A stretch of 13,207 bases of DNA from contig JBFKOW010000098.1 in assembly GCA_041628615.1 (NCBI GenBank), forward strand, positions 1 through 13,207, read 5' to 3'. This DNA is from JAMWZF01 sp041628615. GTDB lineage: Bacteria > Pseudomonadota > Alphaproteobacteria > Rhodobacterales > Rhodobacteraceae. Position 1 is the stretch's first letter, and each line of letters opens with the position of its first letter. Under the pieces are notes generated by a model that worked only from the letters and a program-made list of their open reading frames with translations, had not been told where the DNA came from and ran no database searches. The translations under genes and the position numbers were made by a program. Shown in pieces: positions 5,370 to 13,154 of this stretch.

Positions 5370-6986
5370 ATGACCCGCGACCGCCTCTCCCTCTTCGACA
5401 CCACCCTGCGCGACGGGCAGCAGACCCAGGGGGTGCAGTTCTCCACCGCCGAGAAGCAGGCCATCGCGGCGATGCTCGACGGGCTGGGCGTCGACTACAT
5501 CGAGGGCGGCTGGCCGGGCGCCAACCCCACCGACAGCGCCTTCTTCGACGCCGCCCCGAAGACCCGCGCCACGATGACCGCCTTCGGCATGACCAAGCGG
5601 TCCGGCCGGTCGGCCGAGAACGACGACGTGCTGGCGGCGGTGCTGAACGCCGGAACGCCCGCGGTCTGCCTCGTCGGCAAGGCGCACGACTTCCACGTCC
5701 GCACCGCGCTCGACGTGCCGCTGGACGAGAACCTCGCCAACATCCGCGCCTCCTTCGCCCATGTCACCGGCGAGGGGCGCGAGGCGCTGTTCGACGCCGA
5801 GCACTTCTTCGACGGCTGGAAATCCGATCCGGGCTACGCGCTGTCCTGCCTGCAGGCGGCGCTCGACGGCGGCTGCCGCTGGGTGGTGCTCTGCGACACC
5901 AACGGCGGAACGCTGCCCTCCGAGATCGGCGCCATCACCGCCGAGGTGATCGCCAAGGGCATCCCGGGCGACAGGCTCGGCATCCACACCCACAACGACA
6001 CCGAAACCGCGGTGGCCGGCAGCCTCGCCGCGGTCGAGGCCGGGGCGCGGCAGATCCAGGGCACGCTGAACGGGCTGGGCGAGCGCTGCGGCAACGCCAA
6101 CCTGACGGCGCTGATCCCGACGCTGCTGCTCAAGGAACCCTATGCCAGCCGCTTCGAGACCGGGGTGAGCGCCGAGGCGCTGCGCGACCTGCGGCGGGTG
6201 TCGCGCAAGCTCGACGACATCCTGAACCGGGTGCCGCAGAAACAGGCGGCCTATGTCGGGTCCTCGGCCTTCGCCCACAAGGCCGGGCTGCACGCCAGCG
6301 CGATCCTGAAGGACCCCGCGACCTACGAACACGTGGACCCGGCGGCGGTGGGCAATGCCCGGGTCATCCCGATGTCGAACCAGGCCGGGCAGTCGAACCT
6401 GCGCGAACGGCTGCGCGAGGCGGGGCTCGAGGTCGACCGGGGCGACCCGGCGCTGGGTCGGCTGCTCGAGATCGTCAAGGAAAAGGAATCGCAGGGCTAC
6501 GCCTTCGACGGCGCGCAGGCGAGCTTCGAACTGATCGCGCGGGACGAGCTGGGCCTGCTGCCGCACTACTTCGACGTCGAGCGCTACCGGGTCATCACCG
6601 AGCGGCGGCGCAACGCCCAGGGCGCCATCGTCATCGTCTCCGAGGCGGTAGTGACGGTGCATGTGGACGGCGAGACCCGGACCAGCTTCTTCCAGAACGA
6701 GAACCCGACCGAGCAGGAGGATGCCGGCCCGGTGAACGCGCTCTCGGCGGCGCTGGCGATGGACCTCGGCCGCTACCAGGACAAGATCGCCGACTGGCGG
6801 CTGGTCGACTTCAAGGTGCGGATCACCAATGGCGGCACCGCCGCCGTCACCCGCGTCATCATCGACAGCGCCGACGGGCAGGGCCGGACCTGGTCCACCG
6901 TGGGGGTCAGCGCCAACATCGTCGACGCGTCCTTCGCCGCGCTGGTCGATGCGATCCGCTGGAAGCTGGTGCAGGAGGCCGCCTGA
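5370..6986 (+). CDS. cimA: Citramalate synthase (2-isopropylmalate synthase family)
   Basis: Condenses acetyl-CoA with pyruvate to (R)-citramalate, opening the threonine-independent route to 2-oxobutanoate and isoleucine. The 538-aa protein starts with SLFDTTLRDGQQTQGVQFS (Arg14-Asp15, the catalytic Arg and a metal ligand). It has HTHND at 206-210, supplying the two metal-binding His residues, and GLGERCGNANL with Asn242. DGAQASFELIARDEL marks the start of the C-terminal regulatory domain (about residue 388 on), where family members bind the feedback inhibitor. The DGQQTQGVQFS form and 530-540 aa length point to the CimA subgroup rather than true LeuA. The ATG at 5370 is preferred over an in-frame TTG at 5334 because the family starts just before the DTTLRDG motif. 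The next gene begins two nucleotides after the stop. Confidence 0.92.
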   Translation: MTRDRLSLFDTTLRDGQQTQGVQFSTAEKQAIAAMLDGLGVDYIEGGWPGANPTDSAFFDAAPKTRATMTAFGMTKRSGRSAENDDVLAAVLNAGTPAVCLVGKAHDFHVRTALDVPLDENLANIRASFAHVTGEGREALFDAEHFFDGWKSDPGYALSCLQAALDGGCRWVVLCDTNGGTLPSEIGAITAEVIAKGIPGDRLGIHTHNDTETAVAGSLAAVEAGARQIQGTLNGLGERCGNANLTALIPTLLLKEPYASRFETGVSAEALRDLRRVSRKLDDILNRVPQKQAAYVGSSAFAHKAGLHASAILKDPATYEHVDPAAVGNARVIPMSNQAGQSNLRERLREAGLEVDRGDPALGRLLEIVKEKESQGYAFDGAQASFELIARDELGLLPHYFDVERYRVITERRRNAQGAIVIVSEAVVTVHVDGETRTSFFQNENPTEQEDAGPVNALSAALAMDLGRYQDKIADWRLVDFKVRITNGGTAAVTRVIIDSADGQGRTWSTVGVSANIVDASFAALVDAIRWKLVQEAA

Positions 6987-6988
6987 GC

Positions 6989-7702
6989 ATGGACGCGGAG
7001 GAGGCCCTGATCGCGCTCCACGAGGGCCTGCCCCGCGCCGGGCCGGGGCTGGCCGAGGACGTGGCCTGGGCCGCCCATGTCAGCCGGCTGCGCCCCGACG
7101 GCCGGGTCTGCGACGCCGGCTGCGGCACCGGCGGCGATCTGGCCGCGCTGCGCCGCGCCGTGCCGCAGGGCCGGGTCGACGGGATCGAACGCTCGGCCGT
7201 GCTCGCCGCCACCGCCCGGGACCGGGCCGCGGACGACCCGGCGATCACCGTGATCGAGGGCGACATGGCTCGGATCGGTGGCCCCTACGACCTGATCTGG
7301 TCCGCCGGGGCGGTCTATTTCCTCGGCATCGAGGGGGCGCTGGGTCTCTGGCGGCGCGCGCTCGCGCCGGAGGGCGCGGTGGTGTTCAGCCACCCGACTC
7401 TGTGGGATGTGCACGCCGCGCAGGCCGCTCGGGACTTCTGGGGCGGCTACGACGTGGAGACCGAGGCCGACCACCGCGCCCGCATCGCCGCCGCGGGCTA
7501 CGGCGTGATCGATACGAAGCGGGTGACCGAAACCGGCTGGCTGGGCTACTACGGTCCGCTGCTCGCGCGCTGCGACGCGCTGGAGGAAGGGGCCGGTCCC
7601 GACCTTGCCGCCGCCATCGCCGACACCCGGGCCGAAGCCGCCGCCTGGCGCGAGGTCAGCGGCGAGACCGGTTACCTCCTGCTCGCGGTGCGTCCGATAT
7701 GA
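6989..7702 (+). CDS. Class I SAM-dependent methyltransferase
   Basis: A 237-aa protein with the class I methyltransferase fold. Motif I is VCDAGCGTGGDLAAL (residues 40-54), which binds S-adenosylmethionine. The acidic residue of motif II is in VDGIERS, and IEGDMARIGGPYDLIWSAGAVYFLG covers motifs III-IV. ALAPEGAVVFSHPTLW is the usual strand after motif V. The acceptor substrate cannot be told from sequence; small-molecule acceptors are typical for this subgroup. The start lies two nucleotides after cimA and the stop overlaps the next start (ATGA), so cimA, this gene and the squalene-synthase-like gene should form one transcript. No signal peptide or membrane segment is seen. Confidence 0.88.
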   Translation: MDAEEALIALHEGLPRAGPGLAEDVAWAAHVSRLRPDGRVCDAGCGTGGDLAALRRAVPQGRVDGIERSAVLAATARDRAADDPAITVIEGDMARIGGPYDLIWSAGAVYFLGIEGALGLWRRALAPEGAVVFSHPTLWDVHAAQAARDFWGGYDVETEADHRARIAAAGYGVIDTKRVTETGWLGYYGPLLARCDALEEGAGPDLAAAIADTRAEAAAWREVSGETGYLLLAVRPI

Positions 7703-8532
7703 CCGCGGCGCCCGGCTGGGCCGCCTGCGCCGCGCTGGTCGAACGGGGCGATCCCGAACGGTTTCTGGCGGCGATGGCCGCGCCCCCGGCGGCGCGGGCG
7801 GTGCTGTTTCCGCTCTATGCCTTCAACGTCGAGGTGTCGCGCGCCCCGTGGCTCACCGAAGAACCGATGATCGCCGAGATGCGCCTGCAATGGTGGCGCG
7901 ACGCGCTTGAAGAGATCGCCGGAGGCGGGCCGGTGCGGGCGCACGAGGTCACCACCGAGCTGGCCCGGGTGCTGGACCCCGAGGCGGCGCGGGGGCTCGA
8001 CCGGCTCGTCGCGGCGCGGCGCTGGGACGCCTATCGCGATCCGTTCGAGGATCTAGCGCAATTCGACGACTACATCGATGCCACCGCCGCCGAGCTGATG
8101 TGGCAGGCGGTGCGCCTGCTGGGCGGGCGGGCGCTGGCCGAGCGCGAGGCGCGGGCCGCCGGGGCATCCGGCGACGGCGCGGCCTCGGCGCGAGCCGCGG
8201 TGCGGAAACTGGGCCGCGCCGCGGGCCTGGCGCGGTTCCTCGCCGCGGTCCCGACGCTCGAAGCGCGGGGCAGGGTGCCGCTGGTCGATGGCCGCCCGGA
8301 GGCGGTGGGCGCGCTGGCCGAGGCGGCGCTGGACGGTCTCGGCCGCTGGGCGGCTCTGGCACGCGCGGTGCCGCCGCGGTCCCGGCCCGGGATGCTGGAG
8401 GGCTGGCTGGCGCGGCCGATCCTTTCCCAGGCGGCGCGCGCGCCGCGCCGGGTGGCGGACGGCAGCCTCGGGATCAGCCCGTTCCGAAGCAAGCTCCGGC
8501 TGATGCGGTGGGCGCTGCCGGGATCCGGCTGA
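7699..8532 (+). CDS. Squalene/phytoene synthase-like protein without catalytic Asp motifs
   Basis: A 277-aa protein of the squalene/phytoene synthase superfamily, recognisable from FPLYAFNVEVSRAPW (residues 37-51), MIAEMRLQWWRDALEEI (57-73) and the closing GISPFRSKLRLMRWAL. In true synthases the first region carries an aspartate-rich DDxxD motif and a second lies in helix H; here the first reads NVEVSR and no second Asp-rich motif is visible (KLGRAAGLARFLAAVP stands there). This is like the group containing mitochondrial NDUFAF6, a complex I assembly factor, rather than an active prenyl-condensing enzyme. A role in respiratory complex I assembly is therefore an inference from family resemblance. 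Its start overlaps the methyltransferase stop. The convergent MFS gene ends 18 nt downstream. Confidence 0.85.
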   Translation: MTAAPGWAACAALVERGDPERFLAAMAAPPAARAVLFPLYAFNVEVSRAPWLTEEPMIAEMRLQWWRDALEEIAGGGPVRAHEVTTELARVLDPEAARGLDRLVAARRWDAYRDPFEDLAQFDDYIDATAAELMWQAVRLLGGRALAEREARAAGASGDGAASARAAVRKLGRAAGLARFLAAVPTLEARGRVPLVDGRPEAVGALAEAALDGLGRWAALARAVPPRSRPGMLEGWLARPILSQAARAPRRVADGSLGISPFRSKLRLMRWALPGSG

Positions 8533-8558
8533 CCGCCCGACCGGACCGGCTCAGGCGG
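8533..8558. terminator. Possible bidirectional hairpin between convergent genes
   Basis: CCGCC (8533-8537) and GGCGG (8554-8558) can pair across a 16-nt loop that itself contains CCGGACCGG. It spans the 18-nt gap between the stops of two convergent genes, where a terminator for both would be expected. The stem is short, there is no T-run, and in DNA this G+C-rich such pairs arise often by chance. Confidence 0.2.
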
Positions 8559-9801
8559 CGCGGTCTGCGGGCCGCAGCACGAGCCAGATCAGCGCCCCGC
8601 CGGCCAGCGCCAGAAGCGGCGCCATGGCGAGGTTGACCGCCGTCCAGCCCTCCTGCGCCGACCCGCCCCCGCAGTTCATCAGCCCGCCGGAAGTGAGCGA
8701 GGCCAACGTCACGCAGCCGAACACGATCATGTCGTTGAGCCCCTGCACGAGGCCGCGCTCCTCGGGCCGGTGGGCCGCCGCGAGCATCGTGGTGGCGCCG
8801 ATGAACCCGAAGTTCCAGCCGAGCCCGAGCAGCACCAGCGCGACGAAGAAGTTGCCCAGCTCGACCCCCTGCAGGTTGACCGCCCCCGCCGCGGCGAGGA
8901 TCAGCAGGCCGAGGCCGGTGATCCGCCGCGCGCCGAAGCGGACGATCAGGTGGCCGGTGAAGAACGACGGCGCGAACATCGCCAGCACGTGGGCGGTGAC
9001 CACGTTCGAGGCGTCCGGCACCCCGAAGCCGCAGCCGACGACCGCCAGCGGCGTCGCCGTCATCACCAGGTTCATCAGCGCGTAGGAGACCATGCCGCAG
9101 ATCACCGCGACGAGGACCGCCGGTTCGGACAGCAGCGCCCGGCGGCTGCGCCCGGCGCGGGGACTGCCCGGCGCGGGCCGCGGCGGCGCCGGGATGTCGA
9201 GCAGGAAGAACAGCCCCATCCCGACCACGTTGATCAGCATCGCCGCGACGTAGACCGGGAAGAACCGCATCACCGTGGCGTCGGGACTGCCGCCGACCAG
9301 CCAGCTCACCAGTTGCGGCCCGAAGATCGCGCTCAGCAGCCCGCCGGCCATGACGTAGGAGATCGCCTTGGGCCGGAAGGTCTCGGAGGCGGTGTCGGTG
9401 GCGGCGAAGCGGTAGAAGCCCTGCGCCGACATGTAGATCCCGGTGAGGTAGGACCCGGCGAGGAACAGGCCGAAGTGCTGGATCGTCAGGGCCCAGGCGC
9501 AGAGCCCCGCGCCCAGCAGGCCGCCCGTCGCCCCGAGCAGGAACCCGGCCCGCCGACCGTGCCGCTGCATGAACGGCGACAGCCACGGCGCGGTGGTCAT
9601 CGACCCGAAGACGATGAGGCTGATCGGCAGGGTCGCGAGGCAGGGATGGGTCGCCAGTTGCTGTCCGGCCAGCCCGCCGACGACGATGATCGCCGCCACC
9701 TGGCTCCCGAGCAGCGCCTGCGCCGCGACCAGCACCGCGACGTTGCGCCAGGCCCGCCGGTCGGGCGGCTGCAAGGCATCGGTTTCGGGCAGCGCGGTCA
9801 T
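8551..9801 (-). CDS. MFS transporter, substrate unknown
   Basis: A 416-aa integral membrane protein with the major facilitator pattern: about twelve hydrophobic segments and a cytoplasmic central loop rich in Pro/Arg (about residues 203-222). The loop-2/3 motif A region FMQRHGRRAGFLLG is at residues 77-90. Segments such as VAVLVAAQALLGSQVAAIIVV and GLGLLILAAAGAV are clear membrane helices. The substrate cannot be read from the sequence. It begins nine nucleotides after the cobB stop on the same strand, so it is very probably the third gene of a cobA-cobB-transporter operon. This makes a corrinoid, precursor or cobalt-related substrate worth considering, but this is context only. No good ribosome binding site precedes it, consistent with coupling to cobB. 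Confidence 0.87.
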   Translation of the reverse strand: MTALPETDALQPPDRRAWRNVAVLVAAQALLGSQVAAIIVVGGLAGQQLATHPCLATLPISLIVFGSMTTAPWLSPFMQRHGRRAGFLLGATGGLLGAGLCAWALTIQHFGLFLAGSYLTGIYMSAQGFYRFAATDTASETFRPKAISYVMAGGLLSAIFGPQLVSWLVGGSPDATVMRFFPVYVAAMLINVVGMGLFFLLDIPAPPRPAPGSPRAGRSRRALLSEPAVLVAVICGMVSYALMNLVMTATPLAVVGCGFGVPDASNVVTAHVLAMFAPSFFTGHLIVRFGARRITGLGLLILAAAGAVNLQGVELGNFFVALVLLGLGWNFGFIGATTMLAAAHRPEERGLVQGLNDMIVFGCVTLASLTSGGLMNCGGGSAQEGWTAVNLAMAPLLALAGGALIWLVLRPADRAA

Positions 9802-9810
9802 GTCGCCCGG

Positions 9811-11112
9811 TTATTCCGGCGCGCTGCCGCCGTCCAGCCGGATCGCATCGATCACGTGCGCGAAGGACCCGCTGACCCGTCCCTCGACCAGCCCCATGTC
9901 GGGCAGGGCGTTGCCCTCGGCGTCCGTTGCCTCCCACAGCGGCGCGCCGTCCTCTGACAGTGTCGTGGCATAGTGGAACTCGTGCCCGCGGAAGCGGACG
10001 TCGTGCGACGTGCCCCCGATCGCCCGCAGGCCGCGATAGCCCAGGTGCCGCCGCCGCTCCGCGAAGCTGGTGGCGAGGCCGAGCAGCCCGGCCATCCGGT
10101 GCGATGTGCCATCGGCGTCGGTCAGGGTCTCGCCCAGCACCATGTATCCGCCACATTCTCCATAAATGTCAGTGTGTTGTGCTGTGATCGTCAGGCTTTG
10201 CATGAAGGTTTGCGCGCCTGCGATCCTTGCGGCGTGCAGTTCGGGATAGCCGCCGGGCAGGTAGACGAGGTCGACGCCCTCGGGCACCGGCTCGTCGGCC
10301 AGCGGCGAGAACCAGCGCACCTCGATGCCGGCGCGGTCCCAGTCGCGCAACAGGTGCGGATAGATGAACGAGAAGGCCGCGTCGCGGGCGACGGCGTGGC
10401 GGCGCCCGGCACCGGAGGCGGCGCCGCCGGGTTCACCGCAGGGCGCCGCGAGCGCCTGCAGCGCGTCGAGATCGACATGGGCGGCCACGGCGTCGGCCGC
10501 CCTGTCCAGGAATCCCGGCAGGTCCCCGTGCTCGGCCGCCTGAACCAGGCCGAGGTGCCGCTCGGGCAGCACGAGACCGGCCTCGCGCGGCACCGCCCCC
10601 AGAACCGGAACGTCAATGATCGAAAGGGCTTGTGCGAGCATCCTTACGTGCCGCTCGCTGCCGGTCCGGTTCAGGATCACGCCGCCGATCCGCACCCGCG
10701 GGTCATGGTCGCGAAAGCCCCGGACCAGCGCCGCGACCGAGTGCGACTGCTTCGCCGCGTCCACCACGAGGACCACCGGCAGGCCAAGGATGCGGGCGAG
10801 ATCGGCGGTCGCGCCGCGCCCGTCCGGCGGCGCGCCGTCGAACAGCCCCATCGCCCCCTCGATCAGCACCAGGCCCGGCCCGGCGACAAGATCGCGGATC
10901 CGGGCCGCGGACATCGCCCAGGCGTCGAGGTTCATCGACGGCTGGCCGCAGGCGGCGGCGTGGAAGGCCGGGTCGATGTAGTCGGGGCCAGATTTCGCGC
11001 CCCGCACCGCCACCCCGGCCCGGGCCAGCGCCCGCAGCAGTCCGAGGGTGACGGTGGTCTTGCCCGCCCCGGAGGACGGCGCGGCGAGGATCAGGCCGCG
11101 GCCCCGCGCCAT
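9811..11112 (-). CDS. cobB: Cobyrinate a,c-diamide synthase (CobB/CbiA family)
   Basis: ATP- and glutamine-dependent amidation of the a and c side chains of the corrin ring (hydrogenobyrinate in the aerobic route, cobyrinate in the anaerobic one). The 433-aa protein has a P-loop-like APSSGAGKTT at residues 11-20, GAKSGPDYIDPAFH at about 38-51, and the C-terminal glutaminase nucleophile Cys320 in YGECGGYMVLGE. Length fits the family. I use the aerobic name cobB because this looks like a Rhodobacterales genome; sequence alone does not settle cobB against cbiA. One nucleotide separates its ATG from the cobA stop. Two short patches, about 10144-10235 (around Cys320) and about 10595-10650, use codons rare elsewhere here (AGG, CAA, ACA, ATT, TGT, GTA). 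Confidence 0.93.
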   Translation of the reverse strand: MARGRGLILAAPSSGAGKTTVTLGLLRALARAGVAVRGAKSGPDYIDPAFHAAACGQPSMNLDAWAMSAARIRDLVAGPGLVLIEGAMGLFDGAPPDGRGATADLARILGLPVVLVVDAAKQSHSVAALVRGFRDHDPRVRIGGVILNRTGSERHVRMLAQALSIIDVPVLGAVPREAGLVLPERHLGLVQAAEHGDLPGFLDRAADAVAAHVDLDALQALAAPCGEPGGAASGAGRRHAVARDAAFSFIYPHLLRDWDRAGIEVRWFSPLADEPVPEGVDLVYLPGGYPELHAARIAGAQTFMQSLTITAQHTDIYGECGGYMVLGETLTDADGTSHRMAGLLGLATSFAERRRHLGYRGLRAIGGTSHDVRFRGHEFHYATTLSEDGAPLWEATDAEGNALPDMGLVEGRVSGSFAHVIDAIRLDGGSAPE

Positions 11113-11113
11113 C

Positions 11114-11965
11114 TCAGGCGCTTTCGGCCGGCCGCCCCCGGTCCAGCGGGTCGGTGTCGCGCGGCGGCTGCCCGGCCATCATCGCCTGCCAGTCCAGCGC
11201 CTGCCGCAGCAGTACCGCGCGGCCCACGCAGATCACCGCCGGCGGTTCGAGCGCGGCGGCGGCGATGTCCGCCTCGGCCCGGCCCAGGGTGGTTTCGAGC
11301 ACCGCCTGCGCCCCGGTCGTCGCCTCGCAGACCACCGCCACGGGTTCCGAGGCGGCGCGGCCAGCCGCCATCAGCGCCCCGGCGATCCGGCCGATATGCT
11401 TCATCCCCATGTAGATCACGATGACCTGGCTGCCGCGGGCGATTCCCGCCCAGTCGAGCGAGGACGGCGCCTGTCCGGTCTGGTCGTGGCCGGTGACGAA
11501 GGTGACGGACTGGTTCACGTCGCGGTGGGTGACGGGGATGCCGGCATAGGCCAGGCCGCCGATCCCGGCGCTGATCCCCGGCACGATTCGGATCGGGATG
11601 CCGTGCTGGACGAGGGTCTGCGCCTCCTCGCCGCCGCGCCCGAACACGAAGGGGTCGCCGCCCTTGAGCCGCACCACCCGCCGCCCGGCCCGCGCCAGTT
11701 CGATCAGCCGCAGCGAGATGTCGCGCTGCGCCGGCGACGCCTTGCCGCCGCGCTTGCCGGCATAGATGTGCTCGGCCCCCGGCGCCCAGTCGAGGATCGC
11801 CGTCCCGACCAGCGCGTCGTAGACCACCACGTCGGCCTGCCGCAGCGCGTTGAGCCCGTGCAGCGTCAGCAGCCCCGGGTCGCCGGGCCCGGCGCCGCAG
11901 AGCCACACCCAGCCGGGCAGAAGCTCGGGCCAGTCGGAACCGGGAAGGGGCGGCAGCGGTGTCAT
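11114..11965 (-). CDS. cobA: Uroporphyrinogen-III C-methyltransferase (SUMT)
   Basis: Transfers two methyl groups from S-adenosylmethionine to C2 and C7 of uroporphyrinogen III, giving precorrin-2, the branch point to cobalamin and sirohaem. The 283-aa protein shows the family's three signatures: WLCGAGPGDPGLLTLHG at about residues 21-37, VVRLKGGDPFVFGRGGEE at 97-114, and VPGISAGIGGLAYAGIPVTHRD at about 128-149. There is no CysG oxidase/ferrochelatase domain, and the length matches stand-alone CobA. The ATG at 11965 is preferred; the open frame extends upstream to 12214 but into the divergent cbiD gene, and the family starts near here. No ribosome binding site precedes the ATG. It heads the minus-strand operon with cobB and the transporter. 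Confidence 0.94.
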   Translation of the reverse strand: MTPLPPLPGSDWPELLPGWVWLCGAGPGDPGLLTLHGLNALRQADVVVYDALVGTAILDWAPGAEHIYAGKRGGKASPAQRDISLRLIELARAGRRVVRLKGGDPFVFGRGGEEAQTLVQHGIPIRIVPGISAGIGGLAYAGIPVTHRDVNQSVTFVTGHDQTGQAPSSLDWAGIARGSQVIVIYMGMKHIGRIAGALMAAGRAASEPVAVVCEATTGAQAVLETTLGRAEADIAAAALEPPAVICVGRAVLLRQALDWQAMMAGQPPRDTDPLDRGRPAESA

Positions 11966-12092
11966 GTTCCGAGTTATGGCAAGGCCGGCGGCCGGGCGAA
12001 AGCCGGGAAGCGACCGGCGGCGGACGTGTCGCGGCGCGGGCGGCGCCGGGCGGGCTTGTGGCCCCGAGGTCCGCGGGGCTACCGTCCGGCCG
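11966..12092. promoter_or_regulatory. Divergent cobA/cbiD promoter region
   Basis: These 127 nt separate two divergent cobalamin genes and should hold both promoters. For cbiD: TTGTGG (12056-12061), an 18-nt gap, TACCGT (12080-12085), then 7 nt to the ATG. For cobA on the minus strand: CATAAC (reading 11978 to 11973), then 7 nt to the ATG, but only a poor -35. Both arrangements would give leaderless or nearly leaderless mRNAs, and neither gene has a ribosome binding site. I looked on both strands for a cobalamin riboswitch and saw no B12-box-like core. Confidence 0.35.
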
Positions 12093-13154
12093 ATGACCGA
12101 GAGCCCGAAGCAGCTTCGCCGGGGCTGGACCACCGGCGCCTGCGCCACCGCGGCGACGCGCGCGGCGCTGACCCGGCTGTGGCTGGGCCGCTGGCCCGAT
12201 CCGGTCGCCATCACCCTGCCGCGGGGCGAGACGCCGTCCTTCGCGCTGTCTCACCGGGCCGAGGGGCCGGGCTGGGCCGAGGCGGGGATCGTCAAGGACG
12301 CGGGCGACGACCCCGACGTGACCCACGGCGCCGAGATCCGGGTCCGCGTCGCCGCCTCGGCCGGCGGCGTGGTGTTCCGGGCGGGCGAGGGGGTCGGGCG
12401 CGTCACCCTGCCGGGCCTGCCCGTTGCGGTGGGCGAACCGGCGATCAACCCGGTGCCGCGGTCGATGATGGACGAGGTGGTCGCGGCCCTCGCCGCCGAG
12501 ACCGGCCGGGCCCCGGACGTGGAGATCACCGTCTCGGTGCCCGGCGGCGCGGCGCTGGCCGAGCGGACCTGGAACCCGCGGCTGGGGATCGCGGGCGGGC
12601 TGTCGATCCTCGGCACCACCGGGATCGTGCGGCCGTTCTCCTGCGCGGCCTGGATCGCCTCGATCCACCGCGGCATCGATGTCGCCCGCGCCGCCGGCCA
12701 CCGCCACGTCGCCGGCTGCACCGGCGCCACCAGCGAGCGGGTCGTGCAGGCGCTGCACGGGCTGCCGGACACGGCGATGCTCGACATGGGCGATTTCGTC
12801 GGCGGGATGCTGAAATACCTGCGGCGGCACCCGGTGCCCCGGCTCACCATCGGCGGCGGCATCGGCAAGATGGCCAAGCTGGCGCAGGGCGCGGTGGACC
12901 TGCATTCGGCCCGCAGCCGGGCGGAATTCGACCGGCTGGCCGACTGGGCCGGGATCGACCGGGTGCGAGGCGCCAACACCGTGCTCGAAGCCTACCAGAT
13001 CGCCGGTCCGAAGCTGGCCGAACGGATCGCGCGGGGCGCGCGGGCCGAGGCGTTGCGGATGCTGGGCGAGACGGCCGCCGCCGGGCCGATCGCCGTCGAC
13101 ACGGTGGTGATCGACCGCGCCGGCACCATCCTCGCCCGGGCGGACGGCGCGTGA
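12093..13154 (+). CDS. cbiD: CbiD family corrinoid C1-methyltransferase
   Basis: Cobalt-precorrin-5B C1-methyltransferase family: adds the C1 methyl group during ring contraction in corrin synthesis, using S-adenosylmethionine. The 353-aa protein starts with LRRGWTTGACATAATRAAL (residues 8-26), the hallmark of CbiD, and has EAGIVKDAGDDPDVTHGAEI (about 66-85), GGLSILGTTGIV (168-179), and AGHRHVAGCTGATSER. The ending LGETAAAGPIAVDTVVIDRAG is typical. The ATG at 12093 is the only start that places the RRGWTTG motif at the usual distance; the longer frame to 11850 overlaps cobA. Its stop overlaps the cobK GTG. CbiD was defined in the anaerobic pathway; in some aerobic alphaproteobacteria it appears where CobF, the unrelated C1-methyltransferase, is absent, which I suspect here but cannot see. 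Confidence 0.93.
   Translation: MTESPKQLRRGWTTGACATAATRAALTRLWLGRWPDPVAITLPRGETPSFALSHRAEGPGWAEAGIVKDAGDDPDVTHGAEIRVRVAASAGGVVFRAGEGVGRVTLPGLPVAVGEPAINPVPRSMMDEVVAALAAETGRAPDVEITVSVPGGAALAERTWNPRLGIAGGLSILGTTGIVRPFSCAAWIASIHRGIDVARAAGHRHVAGCTGATSERVVQALHGLPDTAMLDMGDFVGGMLKYLRRHPVPRLTIGGGIGKMAKLAQGAVDLHSARSRAEFDRLADWAGIDRVRGANTVLEAYQIAGPKLAERIARGARAEALRMLGETAAAGPIAVDTVVIDRAGTILARADGA

Noticed and set aside
11850..12092. Upstream extension of the cbiD frame to 11850
   Set aside because: It would overlap the start of cobA on the opposite strand, and CbiD proteins begin just before the RRGWTTG motif; the ATG at 12093 suffices.
11966..12092. Cobalamin riboswitch, prompted by GGGAAGCGACCGG at 12005-12017
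   Set aside because: The string loosely recalls part of the riboswitch core, but no B12 box or other conserved elements follow and the region is too short.
11966..12214. Upstream extension of the cobA frame to 12214
   Set aside because: It runs through the divergent cbiD coding region and adds about 80 residues not found in stand-alone SUMT.
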